A DNA stretch of 64,000 nucleotides from Sphagnum compactum (taxonomy: Eukaryota > Bryophyta > Sphagnopsida > Sphagnales). The stretch spans positions 11,342,875 through 11,406,874 of the forward strand of contig OZ234495.1 of the NCBI GenBank assembly GCA_965153455.1, written 5' to 3'. This document shows positions 1 to 11,700 of the stretch, one piece after another (the first letter of the stretch is position 1; every line of letters begins with the position of its first letter). The position numbers and the translations under genes were made by a program. The notes beneath the pieces were generated by a model. It did no database searches and was not told the origin of the DNA. It was given only the letters and a program-made list of their open reading frames with translations.

Positions 1-1662
1 CAATCTAGAATAAATTTTTTTATGACATCCTTGTCTAGAGGAACTCAATACATTGAGCGAAATTCAATAGGATAATAAATGGTGGTATGCGTTCAGAATT
101 AATGGATGCAGATCTCCAAAAAAATTCCAAATTATTAGACCTTTTGATACATACAAGATCGTGGCCACTATAGACTATTGTCTCAAACCAGAACTGTGAT
201 CCAATGGAATTATGTAATCCCATTGGTGAAAGCATAGGAATGGTCCCGAGGTATTTAGACTTAGTCCAGGACAAAGTTGAATCAAATTATCAAAGAACAT
301 AGTTGGCATGAGTTAGGTCGGTAACCACATGGGCTGGAAAAAATAATTATAAGAAGAGTTGGATGCATGAAGAACTTAAATTTTGGCTAGATTACAAGGC
401 AGTTCATTTTATATTATTGTTTATCATTTCCCCTTATTTGGGGGTGCACATGTGAGTTGCACACCATCGCATAATAAAGGATGAAGGCCAACAATACCAT
501 GGATTGGAATAACTTGAAGATTATTACAATCTAAGATGCCACAAATAGAAAATGTTAGTGTTTTCTGGGAGCAAAAGGTTGTGCAATTAAAAATCAACAA
601 GGAGCAAAAAGGATAATCACAAAGAAGGAATGAATAATCTAACTTGCCATAAAACTAAAGGATATCCAACAATTAGTAGAATAACAAAAAGCGACAAAAA
701 AAATCGACATTAGTTGGAGAAGATTACATCATAAAAGCTATGGATATCGGCAAGTGAAAAATCCTAAAAACGTAGGTTGGATTTGGAAAATATGAAAAAT
801 CTAATAGTGTGGAACCATATCATTAATCAACAACAGAACAATCCAACTAGTTGTCTTAGAGTGTCATATCAAATTAAACAAACAAGAAAATTCCATGTAA
901 GTGATTAGTGTCTGGTGGCATGGGGTACAAAGGCTAGTCAATTTTCAACCCATTTAATGATATAACAACACCACCAACTCATTTTAACAAGTATGAGCTA
1001 TTAAGTTAAACAAGTAGTTATTCTTTAGGGAACAACTAACCATGACCAATCAGAACTTCACAATACTTAGGAATATCTTCACAAATTTTTGATAGTTACT
1101 ATCAACATTAAACCAAATAAGTGAAGGTCCATATACAAATTCCTTACACATTGTAAAAAAAAACGTTTGTTAGTTCAATAGTTAATAACACTTCATCATC
1201 TGTATAATGTAGTTTGATAAACTGAAATTGTTCACAACTGTGACCTTAGTGAATTAGATGGAAATGTAGTTTATTGATTCTAGGAATTTTGTCTCTATTG
1301 TTCGAAGCATCCCTTACCACCACGTCTATCATGTAATTGAACAACGACGAAATACATATTTGCAACAAGGGACACGTAAAGATGTTAACAGACATACACA
1401 CCGAATAACGAACAATCCTAACACACATATAATTTGTTTGAATCGGTAATTGTTAGGTATAACGTCCTTGAATGGTCATGGGTACAGTAGAGACATAAGA
1501 AACCCTAGAAAATGAAGGCATATTTCATAGAAGAAAGTACAAAAGCCATAAAGTGGATGTAAATGAAACAGTTTTTAGATACAGAAGGTTAACAAACTTT
1601 CGACTATAGCCCAACAGGGAATAGAAGGCATGGTAACAACTAGACTCATATCAAGGTAAGAC
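1..1662. other. AT-rich sequence without recognised genes
   Basis: No open reading frame here has recognisable family motifs; the open frames are short and are interrupted in the way random AT-rich sequence is. I see no tandem array, no paired inverted repeat and no tRNA-like fold. The right edge abuts the terminal inverted repeat of the element starting at 1663. Confidence 0.5.
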
Positions 1663-2392
1663 AGGGTAGATGCAAGTTATAATGGCTCATTTTTGTGACG
1701 AAACAATGTTTTTTCCCTAAACACTCTTTATTCAAATGCTTGTGATGATTAATATATCCTTATACCTACTAATTGGGACTTGGATCTAAATTAACAACTT
1801 TGTCATGAAAATAATTATGTGGTTATTTATTGATAAAAAATTCATTTGTTAGTAGTAATGGACTTTTGAAGTCGAAAAATATGGATTGGTCGTCTAACTA
1901 GAACATCACAAAATGGAAAACTTTATATTGATTCACATTCCAAATTTGTTATTGGGATTCAATACATAATGTAATACAAGATGATAAACTCATATGAAAA
2001 ATCTTTTCTTTGAAAACCTTAATTGTTTATAGTTAGGGATTTTTGAATGGTTAAAATTTGACCAAATTTTCATAAGTCCATATGAGTTGCAATTTTTGTT
2101 CCAAAAGCATATTTGTTGAAAGTTTTAGATGGGGCATTATTCCTTTGGACTTTATGGGTTTTTCTTTTAAGACTTCCAAATCAAAAAATGACATCAATTA
2201 CATTAAATACCGATTTTCACATACATTTGGGAAGGTTTGTAGGTGATTGAACATGTATTATTCACATATTAAAATACTAAATGTTTTTTAAGTAACAACC
2301 ATGTCCATTTGAATCATTTTAAACAATCTTGTATGGATTCATAGGGAGTGTATTTTCTGTCGTTTTTGAGCCACTGTACCTTACATTCACCT
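1663..2392. mobile_element. ~730 bp TIR element, copy A (non-autonomous DNA transposon)
   Basis: The sequence aligns over its whole length with 17841-18584, for example the shared stretches around GTTTTTTCCCT and TTGGGACTTGGATCTA. Its ends are inverted repeats: the left end begins AGGGTAGATGCAAG and the right end (2371-2392) is its diverged reverse complement. Copy B has perfect termini, so the element limits are set from that copy. No transposase-like frame is present, so it would depend on an autonomous relative. No clear target-site duplication is visible and the superfamily is unassigned. Confidence 0.7.
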
Positions 2393-2711
2393 GATAGTAA
2401 AATTTAACAATGGCATTGAAGAAAACAAGGAGACACGCCTTGTGAGTTCCTAAATAAGAGGTGCTATGTCTTTTTTTAAATTGGAACAGATATGTGTTTT
2501 GTTGTATTTTAGAACTCTCATGGCTTCTAATACATTTTTTGCGCAACTATGAAGGAAATAGAAATATCAGTAAGAGGAAAGGAGCTTGATTTCTCTTAAG
2601 GGAAGGAGGAATCTTTCAAAGTAAGATTTTCAGCACTATAGGTCAAGATGCATTACATTGTGAAATCTACACTGCACTCAGTTAATGTATTACATTGCAT
2701 TCACATGCACT
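2393..2711. other. spacer with inverted TGCATTACATTG-type motifs around the solo LTR
   Basis: The spacer holds repeated ACTGCACTCAGTTAAT-like motifs and TGCATTACATTG, whose inverse CAATGTAATGCA occurs on the other side of the solo LTR near 3568-3580. The LTR therefore seems to have inserted into an older small inverted or tandem repeat. No gene is recognised. Confidence 0.4.
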
Positions 2712-2716
2712 CAGTT
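2712..2716. repeat. target-site duplication, left (CAGTT)
   Basis: CAGTT directly precedes the TG of the solo LTR and recurs at 3538-3542 directly after its terminal CA. A five-base duplication is the usual size for LTR retrotransposon integration. Confidence 0.85.
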
Positions 2717-3537
2717 TGTCGCAACCCCACTTTGTCCAAGTGTGGGGGGTGAAGCCCAACACTTGGAAAAGTTGAAGACTTGGAGTCCTCCGGGACTCCC
2801 GAATGTTCAGAGCTCGACAGCAAGGCCCAAAACACCTTGCATTGAGGTGTTCTTAGTGTCATTGGAAAGGTCTTGAAACGTAGATATCGAAAATGGCCTC
2901 GCATTGGCCATTCGGACATCTGCAGCCCAAGTTATGGGCAAAAGAAAGGCCGGGAGTCAAACTGGCAGTTTGACTCCCGACCACTAAAAGTCAGAAATCG
3001 ACCCTTTCCCGACGTCGCCTGAGGGAGTGCGACATGGCGTTGGAAAGATCTCGACGAGGGCTACAACTTTGGTTCAGACCTCATTGCGATCGGACTCCGG
3101 AATCGGGAGTTATGACCGTTCAAAGTTCTGGGAGTCCCGTCGGGACAGTTTCGGGACTCCATTTCGGGAGTCCCAAGAAAATGTGCCATTTGGATGTAGC
3201 CTCCGTGGTGAGCTGCAGAGAATACTATAAGGGGGAAGGTGGTGGCTTCCCCCGAGTCCGGGTCGTGGTGAGTCAAGTAGTCCAAAGTGCCCGTGGCTTG
3301 TCCCAACACCCAAGGGTGTTCCCGAATGTGAACTAACCCATTTGTGGTTGGTTTTGTATGCAGATTCGTGCCTGATCTACTAGTCCATCTTCATAGTCTA
3401 ATCCCGGGGCTTCCAACTCGACCCTCTACCCCTTTCTAGAGTTGGAAGTCGGGAGCGTGCCCTTCGGTCCCAACTTTCCGCAACTTCACATTGGTGAACC
3501 CTCAAGTGGGTTCACCCCGGGACCAAGGAGTGCGTCA
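2717..3537 (+). mobile_element. solo LTR, copy A (821 bp)
   Basis: The sequence starts TGTCGCAACCCC and ends GCGTCA, so it has the TG...CA ends of an LTR, and it is flanked by a 5 bp direct repeat (CAGTT). It aligns along its length with 16867-17681, which has different flanks and its own duplication. It is much richer in G and C than the surroundings and carries many GGGAGTC/GGGACTC motifs. A TATA-like ACTATAAG lies at 3224-3230. No gag-pol lies between two copies, so unequal recombination between the LTRs of a former full element is the simplest origin. The orientation is arbitrary because both ends fit TG...CA. Confidence 0.85.
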
Positions 3538-3542
3538 CAGTT
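3538..3542. repeat. target-site duplication, right (CAGTT)
   Basis: This is the second copy of the five-base duplication that flanks the solo LTR. Confidence 0.85.
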
Positions 3543-4663
3543 AATATATTATCACATGCAATGAGTGCAATGTAATGCACAACTTAGTTAATATATTTTC
3601 ATTCATCCTTCAGTACATCTAAACGTAATTAAGTTTTAAAAAGACCCTTGTGGTTAACAGAAAATGTGTTCACAGTTTAAGGTTTAGGGTTTTTTTAGAA
3701 ATTAGTTTAGCAATGTTTATACATTGGCTTAAAATTGCATTTGTTAAGGCTAGATAATTCCAAGTAGTTTAGTCCTTGTATAGCTCAACTAGATCAATTC
3801 AAAACTCAATTACGATATTTTTCCATTGCTTAGTTGAGGTTTTAGTTATTTTCCCAATTTCTTGCACAGTTCAGGACTAATTTAAATGTTTATTCATAGC
3901 TAAAAACATTTAAAATTTCCTACTTTGATAAAAAAAAATCGTTAGTTGAATGCTTGGTAATCCCAATTTACTTCTTATTTATGAATTCAATAAAATATCA
4001 CTTTTTAGAAAAAAATTGTTTGCCTTTTTTTAGAATTTCACAAAGTAAAGAGGTTAGGCTTAAGTCCATACTTGTATATAAGTGTTCATTCTTAGAAGAG
4101 TCTTTCTTGTTGATTTCTTTGTGCAAGAAGAGGGAGAAGGCATGGAGACCTCAAGAGATTTCCACAAACCTCAAGAGGAGACCAACAAGTTCTAGGTAAA
4201 AATTTCAAACTTGAATTTGATTCTTTTTTTCAAGTTTTGATGTGTAGAAAAATTCAAGTTAAAGCTTTTTACATAGAAAATAAATTCACCTCTACAGATA
4301 AAAAGGTGTTGCGTGATGGTGGTGGAGTGATCTACAACGTGGATTGTTGTCAAGCTTTCTAGAGTGTTGTCCAAATTCTGGATTCTCGTTCGAAAGCACT
4401 TGCGATTTGAAGGAAGAAAAAAAAGAAAAAAAAAGTGAAGAAGAGAAAAAAGAAGACATGATGCGACAAAAGATAATGGAAGAAATGAAAATGAAAGAAT
4501 TTGTATGGTGGGATGCCTTAAACCCTAATGCCTTTCAAAGTTTGTTGTGTGCATTGTAATTACTGCACAAAAACTACTTTTCATCCTAAAGCAATTTTCC
4601 ATCCATCATTGGTTACACAATGAAGAACACAATCTAGAATTACAAATGATACAAGAAAAAAAA
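3543..4663. other. AT-rich spacer, no gene recognised
   Basis: A short open frame at 4344-4559 encodes a lysine/glutamate-rich stretch, but this follows from an A-rich, purine-only run and has no recognisable domain. Nothing else stands out until the telomere-like repeats begin near 4664. Confidence 0.4.
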
Positions 4664-6150
4664 CCCTAAAGGGTAGACCCTAAACCCTAGACACTACACT
4701 ATACAAGAAAAAACCCTAAACTCAAACCTTAAACTTAAAAAGACAAAACCCATAAACCTAATAACATTACACCTTAAACCCTTTCTCCGTGTCCCTCTTT
4801 CTTTTTCTAAACCCTCTACTATACAAAAAAAAAACCTTAAAAGGTAAACCTTAAACCTTACACCCTGTTCTATACAAGAAAAAAAACAAAATCCTACAAC
4901 CTTACAAACTTTTACCCTATAACACAAAACCTTCAACCTTAAACCCTATAACACAAAATTTTAAACCCTACACATTTTCACCTTAGAACACTAAACCCTA
5001 GACCCTAATGACATTGAACCTTAAACCTTACAACACAAAATCCTAAACATTACACACTTTGACCTTACACCCCATAACACACTAATTTACCCTACAACAC
5101 TAAACCCTAAATCTTAAACCTTGCAAACATTTAACCTGAACACCTATCAACACACCCTAAACCTTAAATGTAAACATTAAACCCTACATTGAACCCTACA
5201 CAATATAACACAAAACCCTAAACCCCACAACAGTAAACCCTATAACATTAAACCCTACACACTTTGACCCTACACCTCACAACACACTAAACCCTAAACC
5301 CTACACCTGACAATAGTAAACCTTAAACCTTGCAAACATTTAACCTTGCACCTAACAATAGTAAACCTTAAACCCTGCAAACATTTAACATTTGAAACAT
5401 TGAAACCTACACTTGACAACAATATGTTTTAAACCCTACAAACATATAATAACGTTGCAAACATTCAACCCTACACCTGACAACAATAACCTTTAAACCT
5501 GACAATAGTAAACCTTAAACCCTAAACCTTTAAACCTTAAACATTAAACTCTATAAACATTTAACCCTAAACATTAAACCCTACAAACATTTAACCCTAC
5601 ACATAACAACAGTAACCCTTAAACCTTGCAAACATTAAACCACTTCACAATAATAAACCTTAAACCTTGTAAACATTTAACCCTACAAAAATTCAACCCT
5701 ACACCTAACAACAATAACCCTTATACCCTAAACCCTACACATGACAACAGTAAACCTTAAACCCTAAACATCAAACCCTATAAACATTTAACCCAACAAA
5801 TATTCAACTCTACACTGGACAACATTAAACCTTAAACCGTGCAAACATTTTAACATTGTAAACATTCAACCCTACACTTAACAATTGTAAACCCTAAACC
5901 TTACAAACATCAAACCTTACACCTCACAACAGTAAACCTTAGATGCTACAAACATTAAACCCTACAAACATTAAACCTTACACTTGACAAGAATAAGCCT
6001 TAAACCCTAAACCCTTACACCTTACACCTTAAACATCAAACCTTGTAAACATTTAACCCTACAAACATTCAACCCTACACCTAACAATAATAAACTTTAA
6101 ACTCTACAAACATTAAACCTTGCAAACATTAAACCCTACACCTCGCAACA
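4664..6150. repeat. degenerate interstitial telomere-like array
   Basis: About 1.5 kb is built from variants of AAACCCTAA/AACCTTAAA, the plant telomere motif CCCTAAA with drift. It alternates with a second recurrent module of the type ACCTAACAACAGTAAACC and GCAAACATTTAACCCTACA. Exact CCCTAAACCCTA runs occur, for example near 4675 and 5290. The C-rich strand is on the plus strand throughout, so the array keeps one orientation. It is far too degenerate to be an active chromosome end. It could be an old interstitial telomeric repeat or a minisatellite seeded by one. Confidence 0.85.
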
Positions 6151-6164
6151 ATAACAATAGTTCA

Positions 6165-6294
6165 CACTAGAAGAAAAACCTATTGTTTGCAACCATAATA
6201 GGTGCAAACAACAGTCGTTTGCAATTGTAATATGTCATTTGCAACTATTATAGTTGCAAATGACTAGTTACAAATGATAGTTTTTCTTCTAGTG
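6165..6294. mobile_element. 130 bp CACTA-type MITE (TSD TCA)
   Basis: The left end CACTAGAAGAAAAAC is matched by the inverted right end GTTTTTCTTCTAGTG. The element is flanked by the 3 bp direct repeat TCA (6162-6164 and 6295-6297), which is the size expected for CACTA/En-Spm transposons. The interior carries inverted TTTGCAA-type motifs, so the whole element can fold into a hairpin. No coding capacity. A related element sits at 13797-13938. Confidence 0.85.
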
Positions 6295-6775
6295 TCAAGT
6301 CATCACAACAATACAAAAATTTGTGAGAGTCATGGGGACCACCTTTGAAACTCAATAGTCAACCATCATAGCATGGAGCATGAATGCTAGTATTTTTTTT
6401 TATTGATAGGATTTTCATCTTGTAGTAGTGATTAGTGTTCTTCTACAAAGCAAAACATTCAATCTTCAACTTGGGGGGACATCTTTCAATCCACAAAACA
6501 CCATGTCCACAAAGGCTTTCACACAATTCCCCACCATTGTGGGTGAAAATACAATTTTCAATTATGGCATGACTAGAGGACAAACCACCATCGACATCCA
6601 ATCTAGTGTTGATGTGAGTGGAAGTTGTGTCGATTCGAAAACAAGAGAAATTAACATAGTTATGCCTACAGGAATCCCCCTTTGATCTCGGGGGAAGATT
6701 TTGTTCTTCATTTATAGGATCCAAAAACCTTTTCACCCTCTAATTGCAACATCCTTGATGTAAAAGAAAAACCCT

Positions 6776-8722
6776 CATTACTAGAAAACATGTAGCCATG
6801 CCACTCAACATACCACCAAATTTTTTATGGTTTGCAACAAAACAACCATAGTGGGTTTTCGATCTCCTTGGTTGTTTCACTTAGTGGTTGGTCTTGTGTG
6901 GCAAAGGAAACCATTCATCTTCCACTCATGATGGTTTTGGTGGTCACCCAATTTCCTTAATTGTTTTATTAGTGGTGTTATTGATGGAGTCTAGATGGTT
7001 CCCTAAGTGGTTCTATTAATGGTTTATGGGTGACTTTTCGATGGTTTCTTGAGTGGTTTATTGGTGGGGTTGTGGGTGGGCCGATTTAAGTCATTTCATG
7101 AATAGTTGAGTTGGCACCCTTTATGCGCCACGCGCCCTTATATATTGATGGGTTTTTGGTGGCGATTTTTCACTTTGGGAAGGTTTATAATGGCATTTTT
7201 TCATTTTGGGCAGTTTAAGGTGGTGGTGTTATGGGTGGGTTTTGAGTGCCAACTTTGTGGATTTTAGGTGGTTTAAGATGGTGTCCACCTAGGGACCAAT
7301 GGAACATGTTCAACAATAACCATTGTTGTACTTGTTCATTCCATTAAAATTTTATGAACTAAAAAGAATGAGTGATCATTTTGTCACAATTTTTAGGTGC
7401 CACATTTTTCATACATCACATTTTGCATACATGTCAACCAACTTATTTTTTTTAATAAAAACAATCATATCCATTGTCAATGGTTTATTCACAAGCATAC
7501 TTGGCCTAATTTTCAACTACTATATTATGTCGACACATGCATTCAGTGCCACCTAGATAACATCAACAATGTTGGGTTGCATACATCTATACATGGTAAA
7601 ACATTATACCTAAAAATTACATCAAAATTCAAGCCCGAGCAAAACTTGTCATCTCAAAAAGTGTGGGACAACAATAATGTTAGCTTATATACCTTTGTAC
7701 ATGGTGAAAAATTAGATTTAAAAATCACATGAACACTCAAGGGAACAAAATTTGTCATTTCAAAAAATGTGGGCAACAACAATGTTAGGCTACATACCTT
7801 TGTATGGTGTGAAAAGTTAGACCTAAAAATTACATTAGAACTCAAGGAAGCAAAATTTGTCACCTCAAAAATGTGGCATGTAGCAACAATCTCGGGTTAC
7901 ATACTTTTGTACATGGTGAAAAATCAAACCAAAACATTATATCAGAACTCAAAGGAACAAAACTTATCACCTCAAAAATGTGGGGCAACAACAATGTTGG
8001 GTTGCATACCTTTGTAAATGGTGAAAAATCAAAGCTAAAAATTACATCAAAATTCAAGTGAGCAAAGCTTGGGACCTCAAAAATGTGGGGTAGCAATATT
8101 GTTGGGTTGCATACTTTTGTACATGTGAAAAATCGAACCTAGAAATTAGATCAAAATTCAAGGGAGATAAACTTATCACTTCAAAAAATGCGGGGCAACA
8201 ACAATGTTTAATTATTTGTCAACTTAAAGAAAAACTACAACATGAGTTGAAAATTACATAAAAGCTCAAAGGAACAAAAGTTGACATCTCAAAAAAAAAT
8301 TCCAACATTGAAAAGGTATAATATGAAATAACAAAAACTTCAAAATTTTTTTTGGAAAAGCTTCAAGAAAACACCAACAAGAATGGAAAAAAAAAACTCA
8401 AATGAAACATCAAAACCCAAGTCTATGGGTTGTACCCAAAAAGAGGCACAAAGTTGGAAGGGAAAAAATTTTAAAGGGAAAATTTAAGTTGAATTGAAGT
8501 ATGAGGTATAGTCATTTATGTATGTATTATTATCTAATATAACTTAAAACATTTGTATACAATTGAAATAGTAGATAAATGTAAATATGTATATATAATA
8601 TACATAGTACATTGATAACTTTACGTATATACATATTATATATTAAAAAATATTATTCATAATGTTTCATGTATACTAGGTCTATTAATATATTATTATA
8701 TGGTATACTTTTAATTTGTACT
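6776..8722 (+). mobile_element. half of a foldback CACTA-like element (left arm only)
   Basis: The left terminus (CATTACTAGAAAACATG) aligns with both ends of the complete foldback element at 19249-23113, which begin CACTACTAGAAA and CACTATTGAGAT. The body aligns with the arms of that element: a GTGGTTT/GATGGTTT-rich part at 6840-7270, then the CATGTTCAACAATG and CATACATGTCAAC stretches, then a TA-rich centre at 8520-8720. No inverted right arm follows. Sequence after about 8722 is unrelated, so this copy is truncated or was disrupted. The terminal C has become T in CACTA. No transposase frame is present. Confidence 0.65.
7564..8198. repeat. six-unit ~105 bp minisatellite inside the CACTA-like arm
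   Basis: Units start at about 7564, 7669, 7777, 7884, 7989 and 8094, with a partial seventh at 8199, so the period is 105-108 bp. Each unit contains CAACAATGTTGGGTTGCATAC, then TTTGTACATGGTGAAAAA, then AAATTACATCAAAATTCAAG, then CTCAAAAATGTGGGG, all with drift. The related element at 19249-23113 has only about one such unit per arm, so the array expanded locally. Open frames run through several units only because the period is near a multiple of three. Confidence 0.85.
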
Positions 8723-8724
8723 AA

Positions 8725-11700
8725 CACTACCAAAAAATGCATCCTGAACCATTGTGCATTCCACTCATTTTTGAATGGAAGGCCAAAAATATACTAAAGT
8801 GGTTTTGGACTTGCACACAATGGATTGCATTAAAAAATGGGTCAATTTGCAACAATTCCACTCATTTTCCACCCAACCATCCACACAATGGTTGTTTGGT
8901 GGTTTTGGTTTTATATTTAATTTGAGTTTTTTATTTGTATTTTTAAATTTAATAATTTATACCCTGCCCTCGTCATAAATTTGAATTATTCTTAATATTA
9001 ATATTTATTTTATGAATCAAAATATGTTTTAAATATATGGTCAATGTACACCATTGACTGACGAAGTTGGCAATTGGGTTTGAATCTTAGTCTCTAAGGT
9101 GGAAATTCATTGCACTTGCCATCCAACAACCTCATTTTTGGTGAAAAAAATGTGGTGGTCATTTGATTTATCATGTTGAACCTCCAAATGTTTCATAAAA
9201 GCCAACTTCAACCACTATTATTTTTCACATGTTTTGTCCAAATGAAAAACTTTAAATTTCATTCATAAATATTTTTCCAAGATGTATACATCTATAATTT
9301 TAAATAGGATAAATAAATCAAGTAAGTTGACTAAAAAATCATTTGAATATTGTAATTTAATACATCTCAACAATGATGTTTTGAAGATTTAAAAAACTTT
9401 TTTATAACATAATTTGTAAATTACCCAATTTAAAATCAACATTAAAAAAAATTTGTGAGAATTTTTTATTTTAAATATAAAATTTAATTAAAATTTTAAA
9501 TATCCCCACATTTAAAACATATATTTAATTAATTAAAGTATTATTATATTGATTTGCAATGCAATAATTATTAGATATTGATATTTATTATATTTATCTT
9601 CTTTTTTTTAATGTTATACAAAATATTAGCATTCTACTGATTTTAATATGATTAATTTACATACATATTAAAATGAATGTGAAATTTACATATAAAAAAT
9701 ACATGTACACATAAAAATCAAATTATTTAACCATTATTATCTTTCTCATACTTTGTCCAAATGAAAAAAATTGAATTTCATTCTATATATATTTCCCAAG
9801 ATTTTCACACATAAGAATTTTAAACGAAGAAAAATCAATTAATTTAACTAAAAATACATTCAACAATATGTTTTGAGGAAAAATAACAATATTTCAAATA
9901 AGATAATTTGTGAATAAGCATATTTAGAAACAAGATTGATTTTCATTTCATAAATCTTTGATTTTTTAATTATGTTATATTATATTTTATTATATCTCCC
10001 CACATTTTAAGCATATATTTAACCAACATAAATATTATAATATTTATTAAATTTATCGAACACATAATATTATGTTAATGTTCTTAATAATTTACAATGT
10101 TGTATAAAATATTAAAATATCTAAATAATTACTAGTTTATAGACATTTTTAAATATCATTTTTAATTAAAATTTATTATGAATTGTAATTTTCATATTTT
10201 AATTTTTGCTAGTTATACATATATAAATTATAACTTTTTCCAAGTTGTATGATTGAAGGTTTTGATCAATAAATAAACATAAATGTTTAATAAATTCGTA
10301 AATTAAAATTAAAAATAAATTTATTTTTGTTATAACATGAATAAAACAAAAATGAATGCTAGAGGGAATTTTTTTATTTAGGGGTAATGATTTTATCATG
10401 TAATTTTAACATTATGTAAAGTACTAACATTAGATGTAAAAAATTTAATTATTATTTTATACACATGTAATGTTTTTATTATTTAAAGTTTTATTAAACT
10501 TTATTTTATATAATATTTTCATCTAATTTCTCAGGGATTCTAGTTAATGGACTATGTTGGCCATGAATTATCTTTAGGAGGTTGTCACAAGCTATTCAAA
10601 TACTCTAGGATAAACATTTGTATTATTGTCCCATAAATTTTATAGTCTTGTAGACCATTTCTTTTTGCCCAATATCCCACTTGTACTTTGAACCATGCAT
10701 TTACTTTCAACACCTCTATTTGATCCATTGGCGAATATAAGTCCAAATCTACAAGAGTTCAACAAAATTTTGATACATTCCAACTAGACATATTCTAAAT
10801 TGAACGAAGTAGCTTGCAACATATCCATCATGTATTTAGTTAATTATGAACTTTTGAAAAATTCAAAATTAACAATGACCATTTGATGATTGGAAATTTG
10901 GAAAGAAACTTTGATTTGGGGGCCATCATATGACATAACAATAGATGTAAACAATGTTTTGCCTTAGTGGATGATCCAAAAAATGGATGTTTCTAATGTT
11001 TTTGCCTCAAGGTCAATAAAAAACTTGATTTTAACCACCAAGTTAGAAAAGTCCAAAATTAACAATTTAATCTAAAATTAATTAAATACATGTTATATTC
11101 ATATTGTTCTTTTGGAGACTCGTAATTATCCAACTGAAGTGGTGACAAATATTACAAAGTACATTGGATTATTATACAATTCCACCTCTCCTAACCATTT
11201 CACATTTAATGAGGTAAGAACTTGTTGAATGTTGTTCTACATAACACCTCCAAGACTTTCACCAAATAAACATACATGGTTTTCAAAAAAATTGACTTTC
11301 TTATAAATGTTTTTAGTCATTACCAAAATATTTAATAGAACATACACAAGAAGAAATCTTGTATTTTTACACTACCCAAATTCACTAGGTTTTTAATGAA
11401 ATAAGACAAATTGACTAATATGCAACTTGTACATTTACAAATATTTGTTTGTTTAAATTGACAAAATCTTTATAAATTCAATGTAAATTAAAAATGCATT
11501 CATTAAGTCTTAAAATATGTCTAATTTTTGTAAAATCGCAAGATTTTATATTTCCCAATATGATGAAATAAAATTTATTTATTTATTTTTGTGATGTTGC
11601 TAAAATGGAAATCATCCATAAGAAGATTGCCACATTTGGTTATAGATAAGTAGTGTAATTGGAAACTTGTTTAAATCTTTCAATATTATGGTTATTTATT

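Noticed and set aside
4344-4559. Short Lys/Glu-rich open frame
   Set aside because: It is translated from an A/G-only run. Low complexity, no domain, no transcript evidence.
7397-8096. Open frames across the 105 bp minisatellite on both strands
   Set aside because: They persist because the unit length is near a multiple of three. Frames on both strands are equally open, so they are not genes.
7564-8198. CRISPR-like array
   Set aside because: The repeats are contiguous 105 bp units with no unique spacers, and the organism is a plant. It is a minisatellite.
8725-11655. Complete CACTA element with TAA duplication
   Set aside because: CACTA + TAA at the left and TAGTG + TAA at the right match only over the terminal few bases, and the inner termini are unrelated. 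Chance is likely over 3 kb of AT-rich DNA.
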